Origin: Draconibacterium sp.
GTDB taxonomy: Bacteria > Bacteroidota > Bacteroidia > Bacteroidales > Prolixibacteraceae
Direction of reading: 5' to 3'
Assembly: GCA_011620585.1 (NCBI GenBank)
Contig: WOYV01000119.1
Span: forward strand, 1-64,000
DNA length: 64,000 nucleotides
Shown here: piece after piece, positions 36,893-46,598 of the stretch
Position numbering within the stretch: the first letter of the stretch is position 1
Layout: every line of letters starts with the position of its first letter
Notes under the pieces: generated by a model
What the model was told of the DNA's origin: nothing
Seen by the model: only the letters and a program-made list of their open reading frames with translations
Databases searched by the model: none
Program-made: the position numbers and the translations under genes

Positions 36893-39154
36893 ATGTTTGA
36901 TCTTGATCTAATTAAAAAAGTGTATGCCGGACTGCCTGAAAAAATAAATCAGGCGAAAAAACTGCTAAACCGTCCGATGACCTATGCAGAAAAGATTTTA
37001 TATTCACATCTGTTTGAAACGCAGGATATGGCATCTTTTGGCAGAGGAAAAGATTATGTTGATTTTGCCCCCGACCGTGTAGCCATGCAGGATGCCACTG
37101 CCCAAATGGCTTTACTTCAGTTTATTAATTCAGGGAAAAAACGCACCGCAGTTCCCTCCACAGTTCACTGCGATCATCTGATTCAGGCACAGGTTGAAGG
37201 AAAAGCGGATCTGACTGTTGCAAAAAGTGCCAACAAGGAAGTGTATGATTTTCTTGAATCGGTTTCAAATAAGTATGGAATCGGATTCTGGAAACCCGGT
37301 GCAGGAATTATCCACCAGGTAGTACTCGAAAATTATGCTTTCCCCGGTGGAATGATGATCGGAACCGACTCTCACACCGTTAATGCAGGTGGTCTGGGAA
37401 TGGTTGCCATTGGCGTTGGTGGTGCCGACGCCGTTGATGTAATGGCCGGCATGGCCTGGGAACTTAAAATGCCAAAAATGATCGGGGTAAAACTTACCGG
37501 ACGTTTAAATGGCTGGGCAGCTCCAAAAGATGTGATCCTAAAAGTAGCCGGAATTCTAACCGTTAAAGGCGGTACCGGCGCTATTATCGAATATTTTGGA
37601 GAAGGCGCCAAGTCGCTTTCTGCAACCGGAAAAGGGACCATTTGTAATATGGGTGCCGAAGTGGGGGCAACCACCAGTATTTTCGCTTACGACGAAAGCA
37701 TGGAACGCTATCTGAAAGCCACCGGCCGTGCCGATCTGGCCGAATTAGCCAATACCATTAAAGATAATTTGGATGCCGACCCGGAAGTGTACGCCGATCC
37801 TGAAAAATACTATGACCAACTCATCGAAATCAATCTTTCGGAACTTGAGCCCCATGTAAACGGGCCGTTCACTCCCGACCGCGCCACTCCTATTTCTGAA
37901 ATGGGAAAAGTTGCCGCCGAAAATGGCTGGCCGCTTGAAGTCTCGGTGGGGTTAATCGGGAGTTGTACCAACTCTTCGTACGAAGATATTTCGCGCGCAG
38001 CTTCCATTGCCCGGCAAGCCGAAGAAAAAGGGTTGATCACCAAAGCTGAATTCACTATTACTCCCGGTTCGGAGCAGGTCCGTTATACCATCGAACGCGA
38101 TGGTTTTATCGACACCTTTGAAAAAATTGGAGGGAAAGTATTTGCCAACGCCTGTGGACCATGTATCGGACAGTGGTCGCGGGAAGGAGCCGACAAACAG
38201 GAAAAGAACACCATCGTTCACTCCTTTAACCGGAACTTTTCGAAACGCGCCGACGGGAATCCAAATACACACGCCTTTGTAACCTCGCCCGAAATGGTGA
38301 CTGCCCTGGCTATCGCCGGTCGTCTCGATTTCAATCCGGAAACAGATACATTGGTCAACAAAAACGGGGAAGACGTAAAACTGGATCTTCCCAGTGGATT
38401 TGAACTTCCTCCCAAAGGGTTCGATGTGGAAGACCCTGGATTCCAGGCGCCTGCCGAAGATGGATCGAATGTAACAATTAATGTAGCCGACGATTCAAAA
38501 CGTTTGCAGTTGCTGTATCCTTTCGAAGCCTGGGATGGCACCAATATTACAGGCGCAAAGTTGCTGATCAAAGCACTGGGGAAATGTACCACCGACCACA
38601 TTTCGATGGCCGGGCCATGGTTGCGTTTCCGTGGTCATCTCGATAACATTTCGAATAACATGCTGATTGGTGCGGTAAACGCGTTTAACGGAGAAACCAA
38701 CAAAGTGAAAAACCAGTTGAACGGCAGTTACGATGAAGTGCCAAAAGTACAACGCGAATACAAAGCTGCAGGCATTCCAACAGTTGTGGTTGGCGACCAA
38801 AACTACGGCGAAGGATCGTCGCGCGAGCATGCTGCCATGGAACCACGTCACCTGGGGGTGAAAGCTGTTATCGTCAAATCGTTTGCACGTATCCACGAAA
38901 CCAACCTGAAAAAGCAGGGAATGTTGGGTCTTACTTTTGCCAAGGAAAGCGATTACGACCTGATTTTCGAAGATGATTCATTCAATTTTATCGACCTGGT
39001 TGATTTTGCACCAAACAAACAACTCACGCTCGAAGTGGTACATACCGATGGATCAAGCGATACAATTAAATTGAACCACACCTACAATCAGCAACAAATT
39101 GAATGGTTCAAGGCAGGGTCAGCATTAAACCTGATCAGGCAGCAAAATGCATAA
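36893..39154 (+). CDS. acnA: Aconitate hydratase (mitochondrial type)
   Basis: The 753-residue enzyme interconverts citrate and isocitrate. The three [4Fe-4S] cysteines are visible in [10 protein letters not shown] (about residue 358) and ACGPCIGQW (about 421 and 424), at nearly the same positions as in mitochondrial aconitase. The swivel domain with [17 protein letters not shown] follows near the C-terminus. Size and order fit the AcnA/mitochondrial class rather than AcnB. It is first in an operon with two isocitrate dehydrogenases and citrate synthase, making a continuous citrate-to-2-oxoglutarate unit. A long non-coding region with a palindrome lies upstream. Confidence 0.95.
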   Translation: MFDLDLIKKVYAGLPEKINQAKKLLNRPMTYAEKILYSHLFETQDMASFGRGKDYVDFAPDRVAMQDATAQMALLQFINSGKKRTAVPSTVHCDHLIQAQVEGKADLTVAKSANKEVYDFLESVSNKYGIGFWKPGAGIIHQVVLENYAFPGGMMIGTDSHTVNAGGLGMVAIGVGGADAVDVMAGMAWELKMPKMIGVKLTGRLNGWAAPKDVILKVAGILTVKGGTGAIIEYFGEGAKSLSATGKGTICNMGAEVGATTSIFAYDESMERYLKATGRADLAELANTIKDNLDADPEVYADPEKYYDQLIEINLSELEPHVNGPFTPDRATPISEMGKVAAENGWPLEVSVGLIGSCTNSSYEDISRAASIARQAEEKGLITKAEFTITPGSEQVRYTIERDGFIDTFEKIGGKVFANACGPCIGQWSREGADKQEKNTIVHSFNRNFSKRADGNPNTHAFVTSPEMVTALAIAGRLDFNPETDTLVNKNGEDVKLDLPSGFELPPKGFDVEDPGFQAPAEDGSNVTINVADDSKRLQLLYPFEAWDGTNITGAKLLIKALGKCTTDHISMAGPWLRFRGHLDNISNNMLIGAVNAFNGETNKVKNQLNGSYDEVPKVQREYKAAGIPTVVVGDQNYGEGSSREHAAMEPRHLGVKAVIVKSFARIHETNLKKQGMLGLTFAKESDYDLIFEDDSFNFIDLVDFAPNKQLTLEVVHTDGSSDTIKLNHTYNQQQIEWFKAGSALNLIRQQNA

Positions 39155-39264
39155 ACAGAATTAAGGGAAGCTCGGTTACCCCGGAGTTTACCGGGGCTAT
39201 CCGAACTACGACTTATTACATAAAAACCAAATATTAGATAACCAGTAAATTAATTAAAAAAACC

Positions 39265-40491
39265 ATGCAAAAAATCAAGGTACTTAATCCGGTCGTGGAG
39301 CTCGACGGCGATGAAATGACCCGGGTAATCTGGGATTTCATAAAACAAAAGCTCATTTTACCCTATCTCGATATCGATCTGAAATATTACGATTTGGGAA
39401 TTAAACATCGCGATGCTACCAACGACCAGGTTACAATCGATGCAGCGAATGCCATTAAAAAATACGGTGTAGGTGTAAAATGTGCAACGATCACACCCGA
39501 TGAAGCACGAGTGGAAGAATTCGGGTTGAAACAAATGTGGAAATCACCTAACGGAACCATCCGGAATATTTTAGGTGGGACCGTATTTCGCGAACCCATA
39601 ATCTGCAACAATGTGCCACGCCTGGTACCGGGTTGGACAAAACCAATTTGTATTGGCCGTCATGCTTTTGGAGACCAGTACCGTGCAACCGATTTTCTGA
39701 CTAAAGGAAAAGGGAAACTTACAATAAGTTTTACTCCCGAAGACGGCGGCGAACCAATCTCGCACGAAGTGTTCGATTTTGAAGGCGACGGCTTGGCCAT
39801 GGCCATGTACAACACCGATGAATCGATTATTGGTTTTGCCCGCTCGTGTATGAATATGGCTATCGAGAAAAAATGGCCTTTGTACATGTCGACAAAAAAC
39901 ACGATTCTGAAAAAATACGACGGTCGGTTTAAAGATATTTTTCAACAGATTTTTGAAACTGAATTCAAAGAAAAATTTGAAGAAATTGGGATTACCTACG
40001 AACACCGTTTAATCGACGATATGGTAGCCGCAGTCATGAAATGGGAAGGCGGTTATGTATGGGCATGTAAAAACTACGACGGCGATGTACAAAGCGATAC
40101 AGTTGCCCAGGGGTTTGGTTCTCTGGGTTTGATGACTTCTACTTTGGTAACTCCGGACGGACTTACAATGGAAGCAGAAGCTGCACACGGCACAGTAACC
40201 CGGCATTATCGTCAGCACCAAAAAGGAAACCCAACTTCAACCAACCCGGTCGCATCCATTTTTGCATGGACAGGTGGACTGGCATTCCGTGGAAAACTTG
40301 ATAATAATCAAGAGCTTATCCGTTTTGCCAATGCGCTTGAAGAAGTTTGTGTTGAAACCGTTGAATCAGGAAAAATGACAAAAGACCTCGCCTTGCTCAT
40401 TCATGGTAAAGATCTGACCGAAAATGATTACCTGACGACCGAACAATTCCTGGAAACACTAAACGTGAATCTTCAACAAAAATTAAATTAG
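39265..40491 (+). CDS. NADP-dependent isocitrate dehydrogenase, type II
   Basis: The 408-residue enzyme is of the homodimeric, eukaryote-like type. It shows [18 protein letters not shown] at the start, the substrate loop [19 protein letters not shown] and the cofactor segment [16 protein letters not shown], whose Arg-His pair (human IDH1 R314/H315) marks NADP+ use. It oxidatively decarboxylates isocitrate to 2-oxoglutarate in the cytoplasm. It lies 110 bases behind aconitase and 52 bases before a second, unrelated-class isocitrate dehydrogenase. Confidence 0.95.
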   Translation: MQKIKVLNPVVELDGDEMTRVIWDFIKQKLILPYLDIDLKYYDLGIKHRDATNDQVTIDAANAIKKYGVGVKCATITPDEARVEEFGLKQMWKSPNGTIRNILGGTVFREPIICNNVPRLVPGWTKPICIGRHAFGDQYRATDFLTKGKGKLTISFTPEDGGEPISHEVFDFEGDGLAMAMYNTDESIIGFARSCMNMAIEKKWPLYMSTKNTILKKYDGRFKDIFQQIFETEFKEKFEEIGITYEHRLIDDMVAAVMKWEGGYVWACKNYDGDVQSDTVAQGFGSLGLMTSTLVTPDGLTMEAEAAHGTVTRHYRQHQKGNPTSTNPVASIFAWTGGLAFRGKLDNNQELIRFANALEEVCVETVESGKMTKDLALLIHGKDLTENDYLTTEQFLETLNVNLQQKLN

Positions 40492-40543
40492 TATAGCTCG
40501 AAAATAAACCGAAATTAGCTGTTTTTTGTAACTTGGTGCACTT

Positions 40544-41809
40544 ATGACGAACACGATCAGGATAGTGGATGGAAAGCTGTTGGTGCCGGATCAGCCAATC
40601 ATCCCTTTTATCGAAGGAGATGGTATCGGTAAGGATATTACCGGGCCTTCGCAGAGGGTGATCGATGCTGCAGTGGCAAAAACCTATGGCAATAAAAAGA
40701 AGCTGATCTGGAAAGAAGTACTGGCCGGAGAGAAAGCCTATCATGCTACCGGGAACTACCTTCCTGAAGAAACACTGGAAGCATTTAAAGAATACCTGGT
40801 TGGGATTAAAGGACCTCTGCAAACTCCGGTAGGTGAAGGCATCCGTTCGTTGAACGTGGCTTTGCGGCAAACACTCGATCTTTATGTTTGTGTTCGTCCG
40901 GTTCGCTGGTTCAAAGGAGTCCCCTCTCCCATTCGTTACCCGTCGATGGTGGATATGCATATCTTCCGTGAAAATACCGAAGACATATACGCCGGTATCG
41001 AATACATGGCAGGTGACGAAATCAACAAAAAATTCCGCGATTTTCTAATCAACGAAATGGGTGTGGACAAAATCCGTTTCCCCGAATCCTCGTCATTTGG
41101 TGTAAAACCCATTTCGAAAGATGGTTCGGTCCGTCTTACAAAAGCAGCTATCGAATACGCCATTCAACGAAATCTTCCATCTGTTACCATTGTTCACAAG
41201 GGTAATATCATGAAATACACAGAGGGAGCTTTTAAGAACTGGAGTTATGATCTGGCAGAAAGTGAATTTGGAGATAGTACCTTTACCTGGCGACAATACG
41301 AAAATATTAAAAAGGAAAAAGGACAGTTAGATGCTGATAAAGCATTGGAAGGAGCTAAAAAGTCAGGCAAGGTAATTGTTAAGGATTGTATTACAGATGC
41401 CTTTTTACAGGAATCGTTATTGCATCCGTGGGATCATTCAGTGATCTCGACTATGAACCTGAACGGTGATTACATTTCAGACCAGTTGGCTGCCATGGTT
41501 GGAGGAATCGGAATTTCGCCCGGCGCCAATATAAACTATCAAAGTGGTTATGCCATATTTGAAGCCACACACGGAACAGCGCCTAACATTGCCGGAACCG
41601 GTAAAGCCAATCCGGGATCGCTGATTCTTTCGGGGGTGATGATGTTGGAATACCTGGGCTGGAACGATGCAGCCGAGCATGTTTATGATGCCATGGAGCA
41701 CGTATTTGCCAAACGCCGCGTAACATCCGACCTTCATTCACAAATGGAAGGCGCTACACTGCTGACCACTTCAGAATTTGCTGACGAGATCATAAAAAAC
41801 ATGCATTAA
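40544..41809 (+). CDS. icd: Isocitrate dehydrogenase, type I (E. coli Icd class), probably NAD-dependent
   Basis: The 421-residue enzyme aligns by eye with E. coli Icd: [14 protein letters not shown], the phosphorylation-site segment [36 protein letters not shown] and [11 protein letters not shown]. The residues that hold the 2'-phosphate of NADP+ in E. coli are all replaced: Lys344 by Asn348, Tyr345 by Ile349, Val351 by Ala355, Tyr391 by Ser395 and Arg395 by Ser399. Ile, Ala and Ser at three of these sites are the same changes used in published NAD-converted Icd. So this enzyme is predicted to prefer NAD+, unlike the type II enzyme upstream. Database tools will probably call it NADP-dependent. 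Confidence 0.9.
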   Translation: MTNTIRIVDGKLLVPDQPIIPFIEGDGIGKDITGPSQRVIDAAVAKTYGNKKKLIWKEVLAGEKAYHATGNYLPEETLEAFKEYLVGIKGPLQTPVGEGIRSLNVALRQTLDLYVCVRPVRWFKGVPSPIRYPSMVDMHIFRENTEDIYAGIEYMAGDEINKKFRDFLINEMGVDKIRFPESSSFGVKPISKDGSVRLTKAAIEYAIQRNLPSVTIVHKGNIMKYTEGAFKNWSYDLAESEFGDSTFTWRQYENIKKEKGQLDADKALEGAKKSGKVIVKDCITDAFLQESLLHPWDHSVISTMNLNGDYISDQLAAMVGGIGISPGANINYQSGYAIFEATHGTAPNIAGTGKANPGSLILSGVMMLEYLGWNDAAEHVYDAMEHVFAKRRVTSDLHSQMEGATLLTTSEFADEIIKNMH

Positions 41810-41841
41810 ACCAAAAAGAACAAATTAAAAACTATAAACAG

Positions 41842-43161
41842 ATGGAATACATTAAGTACAGATTTTATCAAAAAGCAAACCGTTGCGCCGCCGAGTTCCA
41901 GCGTCTTAAAAAAGATCACGCCGACGTAGTCCTCGGACAGGTTACTCTTGGACAAGTCCTTACCGGAATGAAAGGCATACCTGCCCTGGTTACCGACACG
42001 TCGAAACTTGACCCGGATGAAGGGATCCGTTTTAAAGGTTATTCAATTCCTGAGCTTCAGGAAAAGTTACCAAAACTCAGCGACGACGATGAACCGCTGC
42101 CGGAAGCACTCCTGTATTTGATGCTGATTGGTGAAATACCAAACCTGGAGGATACGCTTAACTTGTCGAAAGACCTGGCAACCCGGGCTCACGTACCACA
42201 GCATACCTTTGATGTGATTGATGCACTTCCAAAAACAGCCAAACCGATGACACAGTTCGCTGCTGCTATTCTTTCCATGGCTACAGAATCTATTTTCCAG
42301 AAAGCATATCGTGCCGGTGTAGGTAAAAATTTCTACTGGGATGCCACTTACGAAGACATCATGAACCTGATTGCACGTTTGCCGCACATCGCAGCCTATA
42401 TTTACCGTCGTATGTTCCATGGCGATAAGCACATTGATCCTAATCCACGTTTGGACTGGGCCGGTAACCTCGCTCATATGATGGGTTTTGATTCAGAAGA
42501 TATTCGACGGCTTTTCCGTATGTATATGTTAATTCATGCCGATCATGAAGGCGGTAACGTTTCTGCTCACACTGCCCACCTGGTTGGTTCGGCATTGAGC
42601 AATTCATATTACGCTTATGCAGCAGCGATGACCGGTCTGGCAGGCCCTTTGCATGGTTTTGCCAACCAGGATGTTATTTTCTGGATATTTGAAATGATCG
42701 AACAACTTGAAACAGATACTCCAACTGACGAACAGGTTGCAGCATATTGCAAACGTACTTTGGAAGAGGGTCGTGTAATACCGGGGTACGGACATGCCGT
42801 TTTGCGTAAAACAGATCCGCGTTTTACTGCTCAGGAAAAGTTTGCAAATAAATATGTCAAAGACGACAAGCTGATCAACCTGGCTAACCAGTTGTATCGT
42901 GTTGTTCCGCCAATTCTCGGTTCAATAGGTAAAATCAAAAATCCCTGGCCCAATGTTGACGCATATAGCGGTGTTTTGTTGTATCACTACGGAATCAAGG
43001 AATACACTTTCTACACCGTGCTGTTTGGCGTATCGCGTTCACTTGGCGTGTTGGCTTCGTTGGTTAACGACCGTATTTACGGTATGCCTATCGAACGTCC
43101 GTCATCGTATCCGTTAAGCTGGTTTAAACAACAAGCAGAAGGAACTCCCGGAGACTGCTAA
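41842..43161 (+). CDS. Citrate synthase, eukaryote-like (mitochondrial) type
   Basis: The 439-residue enzyme condenses acetyl-CoA and oxaloacetate. The three catalytic groups are seen: the first His in HADHEGGNVSAHT, the second in GYGHAVLRKTDPRF and the Asp in NVDAYSGVLL. The surrounding sequence matches the mitochondrial class rather than the NADH-inhibited GltA class, as is common in Bacteroidota with the companion aconitase and type II IDH. It closes the TCA operon 32 bases behind icd, with a strong terminator 22 bases after the stop. Confidence 0.95.
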   Translation: MEYIKYRFYQKANRCAAEFQRLKKDHADVVLGQVTLGQVLTGMKGIPALVTDTSKLDPDEGIRFKGYSIPELQEKLPKLSDDDEPLPEALLYLMLIGEIPNLEDTLNLSKDLATRAHVPQHTFDVIDALPKTAKPMTQFAAAILSMATESIFQKAYRAGVGKNFYWDATYEDIMNLIARLPHIAAYIYRRMFHGDKHIDPNPRLDWAGNLAHMMGFDSEDIRRLFRMYMLIHADHEGGNVSAHTAHLVGSALSNSYYAYAAAMTGLAGPLHGFANQDVIFWIFEMIEQLETDTPTDEQVAAYCKRTLEEGRVIPGYGHAVLRKTDPRFTAQEKFANKYVKDDKLINLANQLYRVVPPILGSIGKIKNPWPNVDAYSGVLLYHYGIKEYTFYTVLFGVSRSLGVLASLVNDRIYGMPIERPSSYPLSWFKQQAEGTPGDC

Positions 43162-43183
43162 GAACTCTTGTTCATTATATATT

Positions 43184-43210
43184 GAAAAGCCGGTACTAAC
43201 CGGCTTTTCT
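43184..43210 (+). terminator. Terminator of the TCA operon
   Basis: GAAAAGCCGGT and ACCGGCTTTTC form a perfect 11-bp stem with an ACTA loop, followed by a T-rich stretch. Confidence 0.85.
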
Positions 43211-43358
43211 TATTTCACCCCCTTTAAGGATTCTAAACACCTGCCAGACAGGGTAATTAAAGTCACATATCATGCCCGAGAACATAACAAAAATCAGTCG
43301 ATTCAGATAACCTTAAATATTACATTTTGTTTAAACAAAAAACTAATATCACAAGCTT

Positions 43359-44221
43359 ATGAAAGTCGTTGTCCTGGTCGCAGGAATTTCCGGAGACACC
43401 GCTGCCGCGTTTCTAAAGAAAAAATTAGGCAAAAGCTGTGGCCATTCATCCCGAAGAAGATAAAAGCTCTAATACTGCATTTATCGATATAGAATACACC
43501 TCGGAACATAAGCGTGGCCAAAGTGGAATAGTGGAGTACGATTACCTGGTGAATGCCACTGGCCCAAAATTGAATTTTGAAGCTACAGAAGGACTGGGAC
43601 CCGGCAAAAACACAGTTTCGGTTTGTAAGTGTGATCACGCTGCCCACGCCTGGGAAGAATTGGGCAAGAGCATCGAAAAGATGAAGAATGGCGAAAAGTA
43701 ACGTTTCCTCATCGGAACCGGAAGTCCAACTGCTACTTCTTCGAATATGCACTCAATATTGCTTTCGGATTAAAACAACGCAAGCTTTCACATATGGCCG
43801 AAATAACCTGGATCTCGAATGAATACGAGGTCGGTGACTTCGGAATAGGTGGTGCGTTTGTTAAACGTGGAGGCTACATTACCCCGACCAACGTTTTTAC
43901 TGAATCGGTTTTTGCTGAAAACAATATTAAATGGACTAAATGCCGGAGGATATAAATTTGCACCAATGGTTTTATGAAAGTAGATGCTGATTATAATGCC
44001 AAACCATACGAAGAATGGAGTATTAACGATTGGCCGCAAACATACCAAGGTCCGGTATACACAAATATTTATGCTACCGGAATCGCCTTTGCTCCACCCC
44101 ACTCCATTTCGAAGCCGATGAAAAGCCCGGGCGGCAGGGCCATTTTTCCGGCGCCACCACGTACAGGTCATCAGGCGTTATCGGGAAGATTGTTGTGTTT
44201 ACCTGTAGCGCGATAATTTTT
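43359..44221 (+). pseudogene. SQR-like NAD(P)/FAD oxidoreductase, frameshifted and deleted
   Basis: Fragments in several frames line up with one sulfide:quinone-reductase-like flavoprotein. They are MKVVVLVAGISGDTAAAFLKK (FAD-binding start), then YTSEHKRGQSGIVEYDYLVN and HAAHAWEELGKSIEKM, then FLIGTGSPTAT, then ITWISNEYEVGDFGIGGAFV and YITPTNVFTESVFAENNIKW, and finally KPYEEWSINDWPQTYQG and a C-terminal VIGKIVVFTC. At least two internal deletions (after the first 25 codons and between NNIKW and FMKVDADY), a short deletion after SPTAT and a frameshift near the end are needed. The usual protein has more than 400 residues; about 290 codons remain. The single ORF listed at 43438-43701 is only the middle fragment. 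Confidence 0.85.
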
Positions 44222-44348
44222 CGGTAGAACGCGGCAAAAATAACCGGGGCATTTCTTTATCCAAAAATGCCCTCGGGCTCCACCGCTTTCTAAATAAAGT
44301 ATAAATGTCTTCGGTAATTTCTGTTGTAGGTAATTCTATTGTTTCCAT
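44199..44348 (-). pseudogene. Nitroreductase N-terminal fragment
   Basis: A 49-codon minus-strand frame absent from the track starts METIELPTTEITEDIYTLF and contains RKRWSPRAFLDKEMP, the conserved N-terminal motif of nitroreductase-family flavoproteins. After this the sequence loses similarity and stops at 44199. Family members have about 190-220 residues, so the gene is reduced to its first 35 codons or so. It lies 5 bases behind the pirin gene and its end overlaps the 3' end of the SQR-like pseudogene on the other strand. Confidence 0.7.
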
Positions 44349-44353
44349 GTCCT

Positions 44354-45070
44354 TTAACTTAATTGCATCGGCGCTTCCATCAGCAGTACTCTCGAATCTT
44401 TTATAGATGTAAATTCCAGTTCCTGAACTTCATTTATTCCCAAACCATCTCTTTCTGATAATACCTGCCCATTTATATTTACCTCGCCTGAGATCACAAA
44501 AGCATAAACTCCGTTTGTTGGACTGTGAAAACGATAATTTGTTTGTAACCCGGAATCAAAAGTCCCAAGACTGAACCAGGCATCCTGGTAGATCCAAACT
44601 CCCTGATCGTCGGGATTTGGCGAGAGCACCTGGTAAAATTCATTTTTAATGAAAATATCGCGGATCGAAATCTGGTCGTATCGCGGATGAACATTCTTCT
44701 TATTCGGGAAAACCCATATCTGAAGAAGTTTCACGGCTTTGTCAGGGTTGTTGTTAAATTCGCTGTGATACACCCCCGAACCGGCACTCATTACCTGAAC
44801 ATCGCCCTCGCGAATCACTTCATGGTTTCCCATATTGTCCTGATGACGCAGATCGCCTTCAAGCGGAATGGTAATGATCTCCATATTATCGTGCGGGTGC
44901 ATCCCAAATCCCTTGCCTCCGGCAATATAATCATCGTTTAATACACGTAATGTACCAAAATGAACCCTTTCGGGATCGTAATAATTGGCAAAGCTAAAGG
45001 TGTGATGCGTTTTTAACCATCCATGATCAGCATGACCCCTGCTTTCTGCTTTGTGTAATATGGTTTTCAT
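44354..45070 (-). CDS. Pirin-family protein
   Basis: The 238-residue protein has the bicupin pirin plan. Metal ligands are visible at H58 and H60 (GFGMHPHDNME), H102 and E104 (GVYHSEFN), matching human pirin H56, H58, H101 and E103. The start THHTFSFANYYDPERVHFG is typical. Bacterial pirins of this type bind iron and some have quercetin dioxygenase activity; the physiological role is mostly unknown. It was probably co-transcribed with the nitroreductase whose remnant follows it. Confidence 0.92.
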   Translation of the reverse strand: MKTILHKAESRGHADHGWLKTHHTFSFANYYDPERVHFGTLRVLNDDYIAGGKGFGMHPHDNMEIITIPLEGDLRHQDNMGNHEVIREGDVQVMSAGSGVYHSEFNNNPDKAVKLLQIWVFPNKKNVHPRYDQISIRDIFIKNEFYQVLSPNPDDQGVWIYQDAWFSLGTFDSGLQTNYRFHSPTNGVYAFVISGEVNINGQVLSERDGLGINEVQELEFTSIKDSRVLLMEAPMQLS

Positions 45071-45239
45071 TTTCCCCGCCCCACTGTTTTATTTTCTGAT
45101 CGACCTTAAAACCAGCGTTGGCCCGGGGCTCTCACTCCTCAACCCTGGCCATACGCGGTTTCAAAATTGTTGTTTTCTGTCTCTCCCTTCCCTTCGTATA
45201 CGGGAATTTGAGCATTATTAACTGCTTTCCTGTAATATT

Positions 45240-45857
45240 TTATAACGATGTAAGTTCATCGGTAGATTTTGCCACTAATTCGAAACGAATCTCAAAATCA
45301 TCATAAATCATTTTATCGCCTAAATCGGTAAAGAATTTTCCCGAACCATAGCGAATGTCCCATTTTGTACGATCAAGTGTGGCGGTTCCGCTGGCAGTTA
45401 AGGTACTTTTCTCAAATTTTGTTTCTACCGGGAATTCAATCTCGTTGGTAATTCCTTTTATCGTAAGATCTCCTTTAACGGCGCTTGTAGTTCCCGAAGT
45501 TTTAACCGATTTTACTTTAAAAGTTGCTATCGGATGTTTTTCAACCGAAAAGAAATCGTCTGATTTTAAGTGGCCAACTAATTTATCTTTCCACTCTCCC
45601 TCCAAATCGGTATTTTCAATCGAGTTCATATCCATTTTTATTAGAGCGTCTTCCAGTTTGCCATTTTTTAATACTACCGAACCAGCATCTATAAGCACAT
45701 AACCCGAGTGCTCGCCGCTTACCTTTTTAGCGGTCCAATACACTTTGCTTGCTTTGTTGTCAACTTTTAAAGTCGACTGCCCTTCCGATTTATTTCCGGC
45801 GAAAGCTGCAACTACGGCAAAAAGGACCATTACCGTTAATACAAATAATTTTTTCAT
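45240..45857 (-). CDS. YceI-family periplasmic lipid-binding protein
   Basis: The 205-residue protein has a clear signal peptide (MKKLFVLTVMVLFAVVAAFA) and a lipocalin-like YceI domain with KVDNKASKVYWTAKKVSGEHSG, LVGHLKSDDFFSVEKHP and TLDRTKWDIRYGSGKF. YceI proteins bind isoprenoid-type lipids in the periplasm. It lies in a same-strand run Crp regulator - YceI - pirin - nitroreductase remnant, a combination that suggests control by the regulator upstream. The 169-base gap to pirin shows no gene. Confidence 0.92.
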   Translation of the reverse strand: MKKLFVLTVMVLFAVVAAFAGNKSEGQSTLKVDNKASKVYWTAKKVSGEHSGYVLIDAGSVVLKNGKLEDALIKMDMNSIENTDLEGEWKDKLVGHLKSDDFFSVEKHPIATFKVKSVKTSGTTSAVKGDLTIKGITNEIEFPVETKFEKSTLTASGTATLDRTKWDIRYGSGKFFTDLGDKMIYDDFEIRFELVAKSTDELTSL

Positions 45858-45947
45858 GACTAATAATTTTAAGTTTTACAATAATTATACGGCAAAACTA
45901 TCTCGTGTTAAAGTCAAAAAAAATAAACTAGTTTAATAAATAAAGAC

Positions 45948-46523
45948 TTATTTGTCTTTTTTAGATTTTTTTGCACGAATTTTACTGAGAAAAACGGGAG
46001 TAACTCCTAAATAAGAAGAGATATGGTATTGTGGAAGCCGTTCGATGAGTTCAGGATGATCTTCAAGTAGCTCGTCATAATTTTCTTCTGCTGTTTTTGA
46101 AAGAATGGAAACAAAACGTTTCTGCAGAAAAACATATGATTTGCGAATGTAATTGGATAGTTTGAGATATCGTTTGTACAAGATATTGAAATTATCTTCC
46201 GAGATAGAAAAGACAACACTGTTTTCAACGGTCTCGATAAAATAAGGTGTTTCTGAAGGAGTCCCCAAATCTCCGATCCACTGTTTTTCACGGGCAAAAA
46301 GTATGTTGAATTCTTTTCCGTTTTGGTCAATAATAAATAAGCGAAGTAATCCTTTTTCTACATAATAATGACGGGTATTCGAATCGCCGGCTTTCATTAA
46401 AAGCGTTTTCCTTTTAATTGTTTCCCTCTTAAAGTATGTAGAAATTTCGGCAAGCTCCTCTGTATTAAGTGGCTCACCTTTAATATGTTCGAAATACGAT
46501 AATATGATGGAGTAATCGGCCAT
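45948..46523 (-). CDS. Crp/Fnr-family transcriptional regulator
   Basis: The 191-residue protein has a cyclic-nucleotide-binding-type beta-barrel (TIKRKTLLMKAGDSNTRHYYVEKGLLRLF) and a C-terminal helix-turn-helix (LPQYHISSYLGVTPVFLSKIRAKK). No cysteine cluster for an iron-sulfur sensor is present. The track starts at a TTG ten codons upstream; ATG 46523 (MADYSIILSYFEH) is the usual start. In Bacteroidota such regulators commonly stand before the genes they control, here YceI and pirin. The ligand is unknown. Confidence 0.88.
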   Translation of the reverse strand: MADYSIILSYFEHIKGEPLNTEELAEISTYFKRETIKRKTLLMKAGDSNTRHYYVEKGLLRLFIIDQNGKEFNILFAREKQWIGDLGTPSETPYFIETVENSVVFSISEDNFNILYKRYLKLSNYIRKSYVFLQKRFVSILSKTAEENYDELLEDHPELIERLPQYHISSYLGVTPVFLSKIRAKKSKKDK

Positions 46524-46598
46524 ATAGTTGAATAATACCTTCAAAGGTAGCAATCTGTTGCAATCGGCAAAGTAGCTTCCGGCTATCTTAAAATTAGG

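Noticed and set aside
40397-40960. 187-residue minus-strand ORF
   Set aside because: It lies antisense across the two isocitrate dehydrogenase genes and has a shadow-type composition.
41842-43161. Horizontal transfer of the TCA operon from a eukaryote
   Set aside because: The eukaryote-like citrate synthase, aconitase and type II IDH classes are common in Bacteroidota, and base composition does not differ visibly from the neighbours.
43438-43701. Small 87-residue gene
   Set aside because: It is the middle fragment of the SQR-like pseudogene, with the missing parts in other frames on both sides.
45118-45306. 62-residue ORF between pirin and YceI
   Set aside because: It overlaps the end of the YceI gene on the other strand and has no recognisable features.
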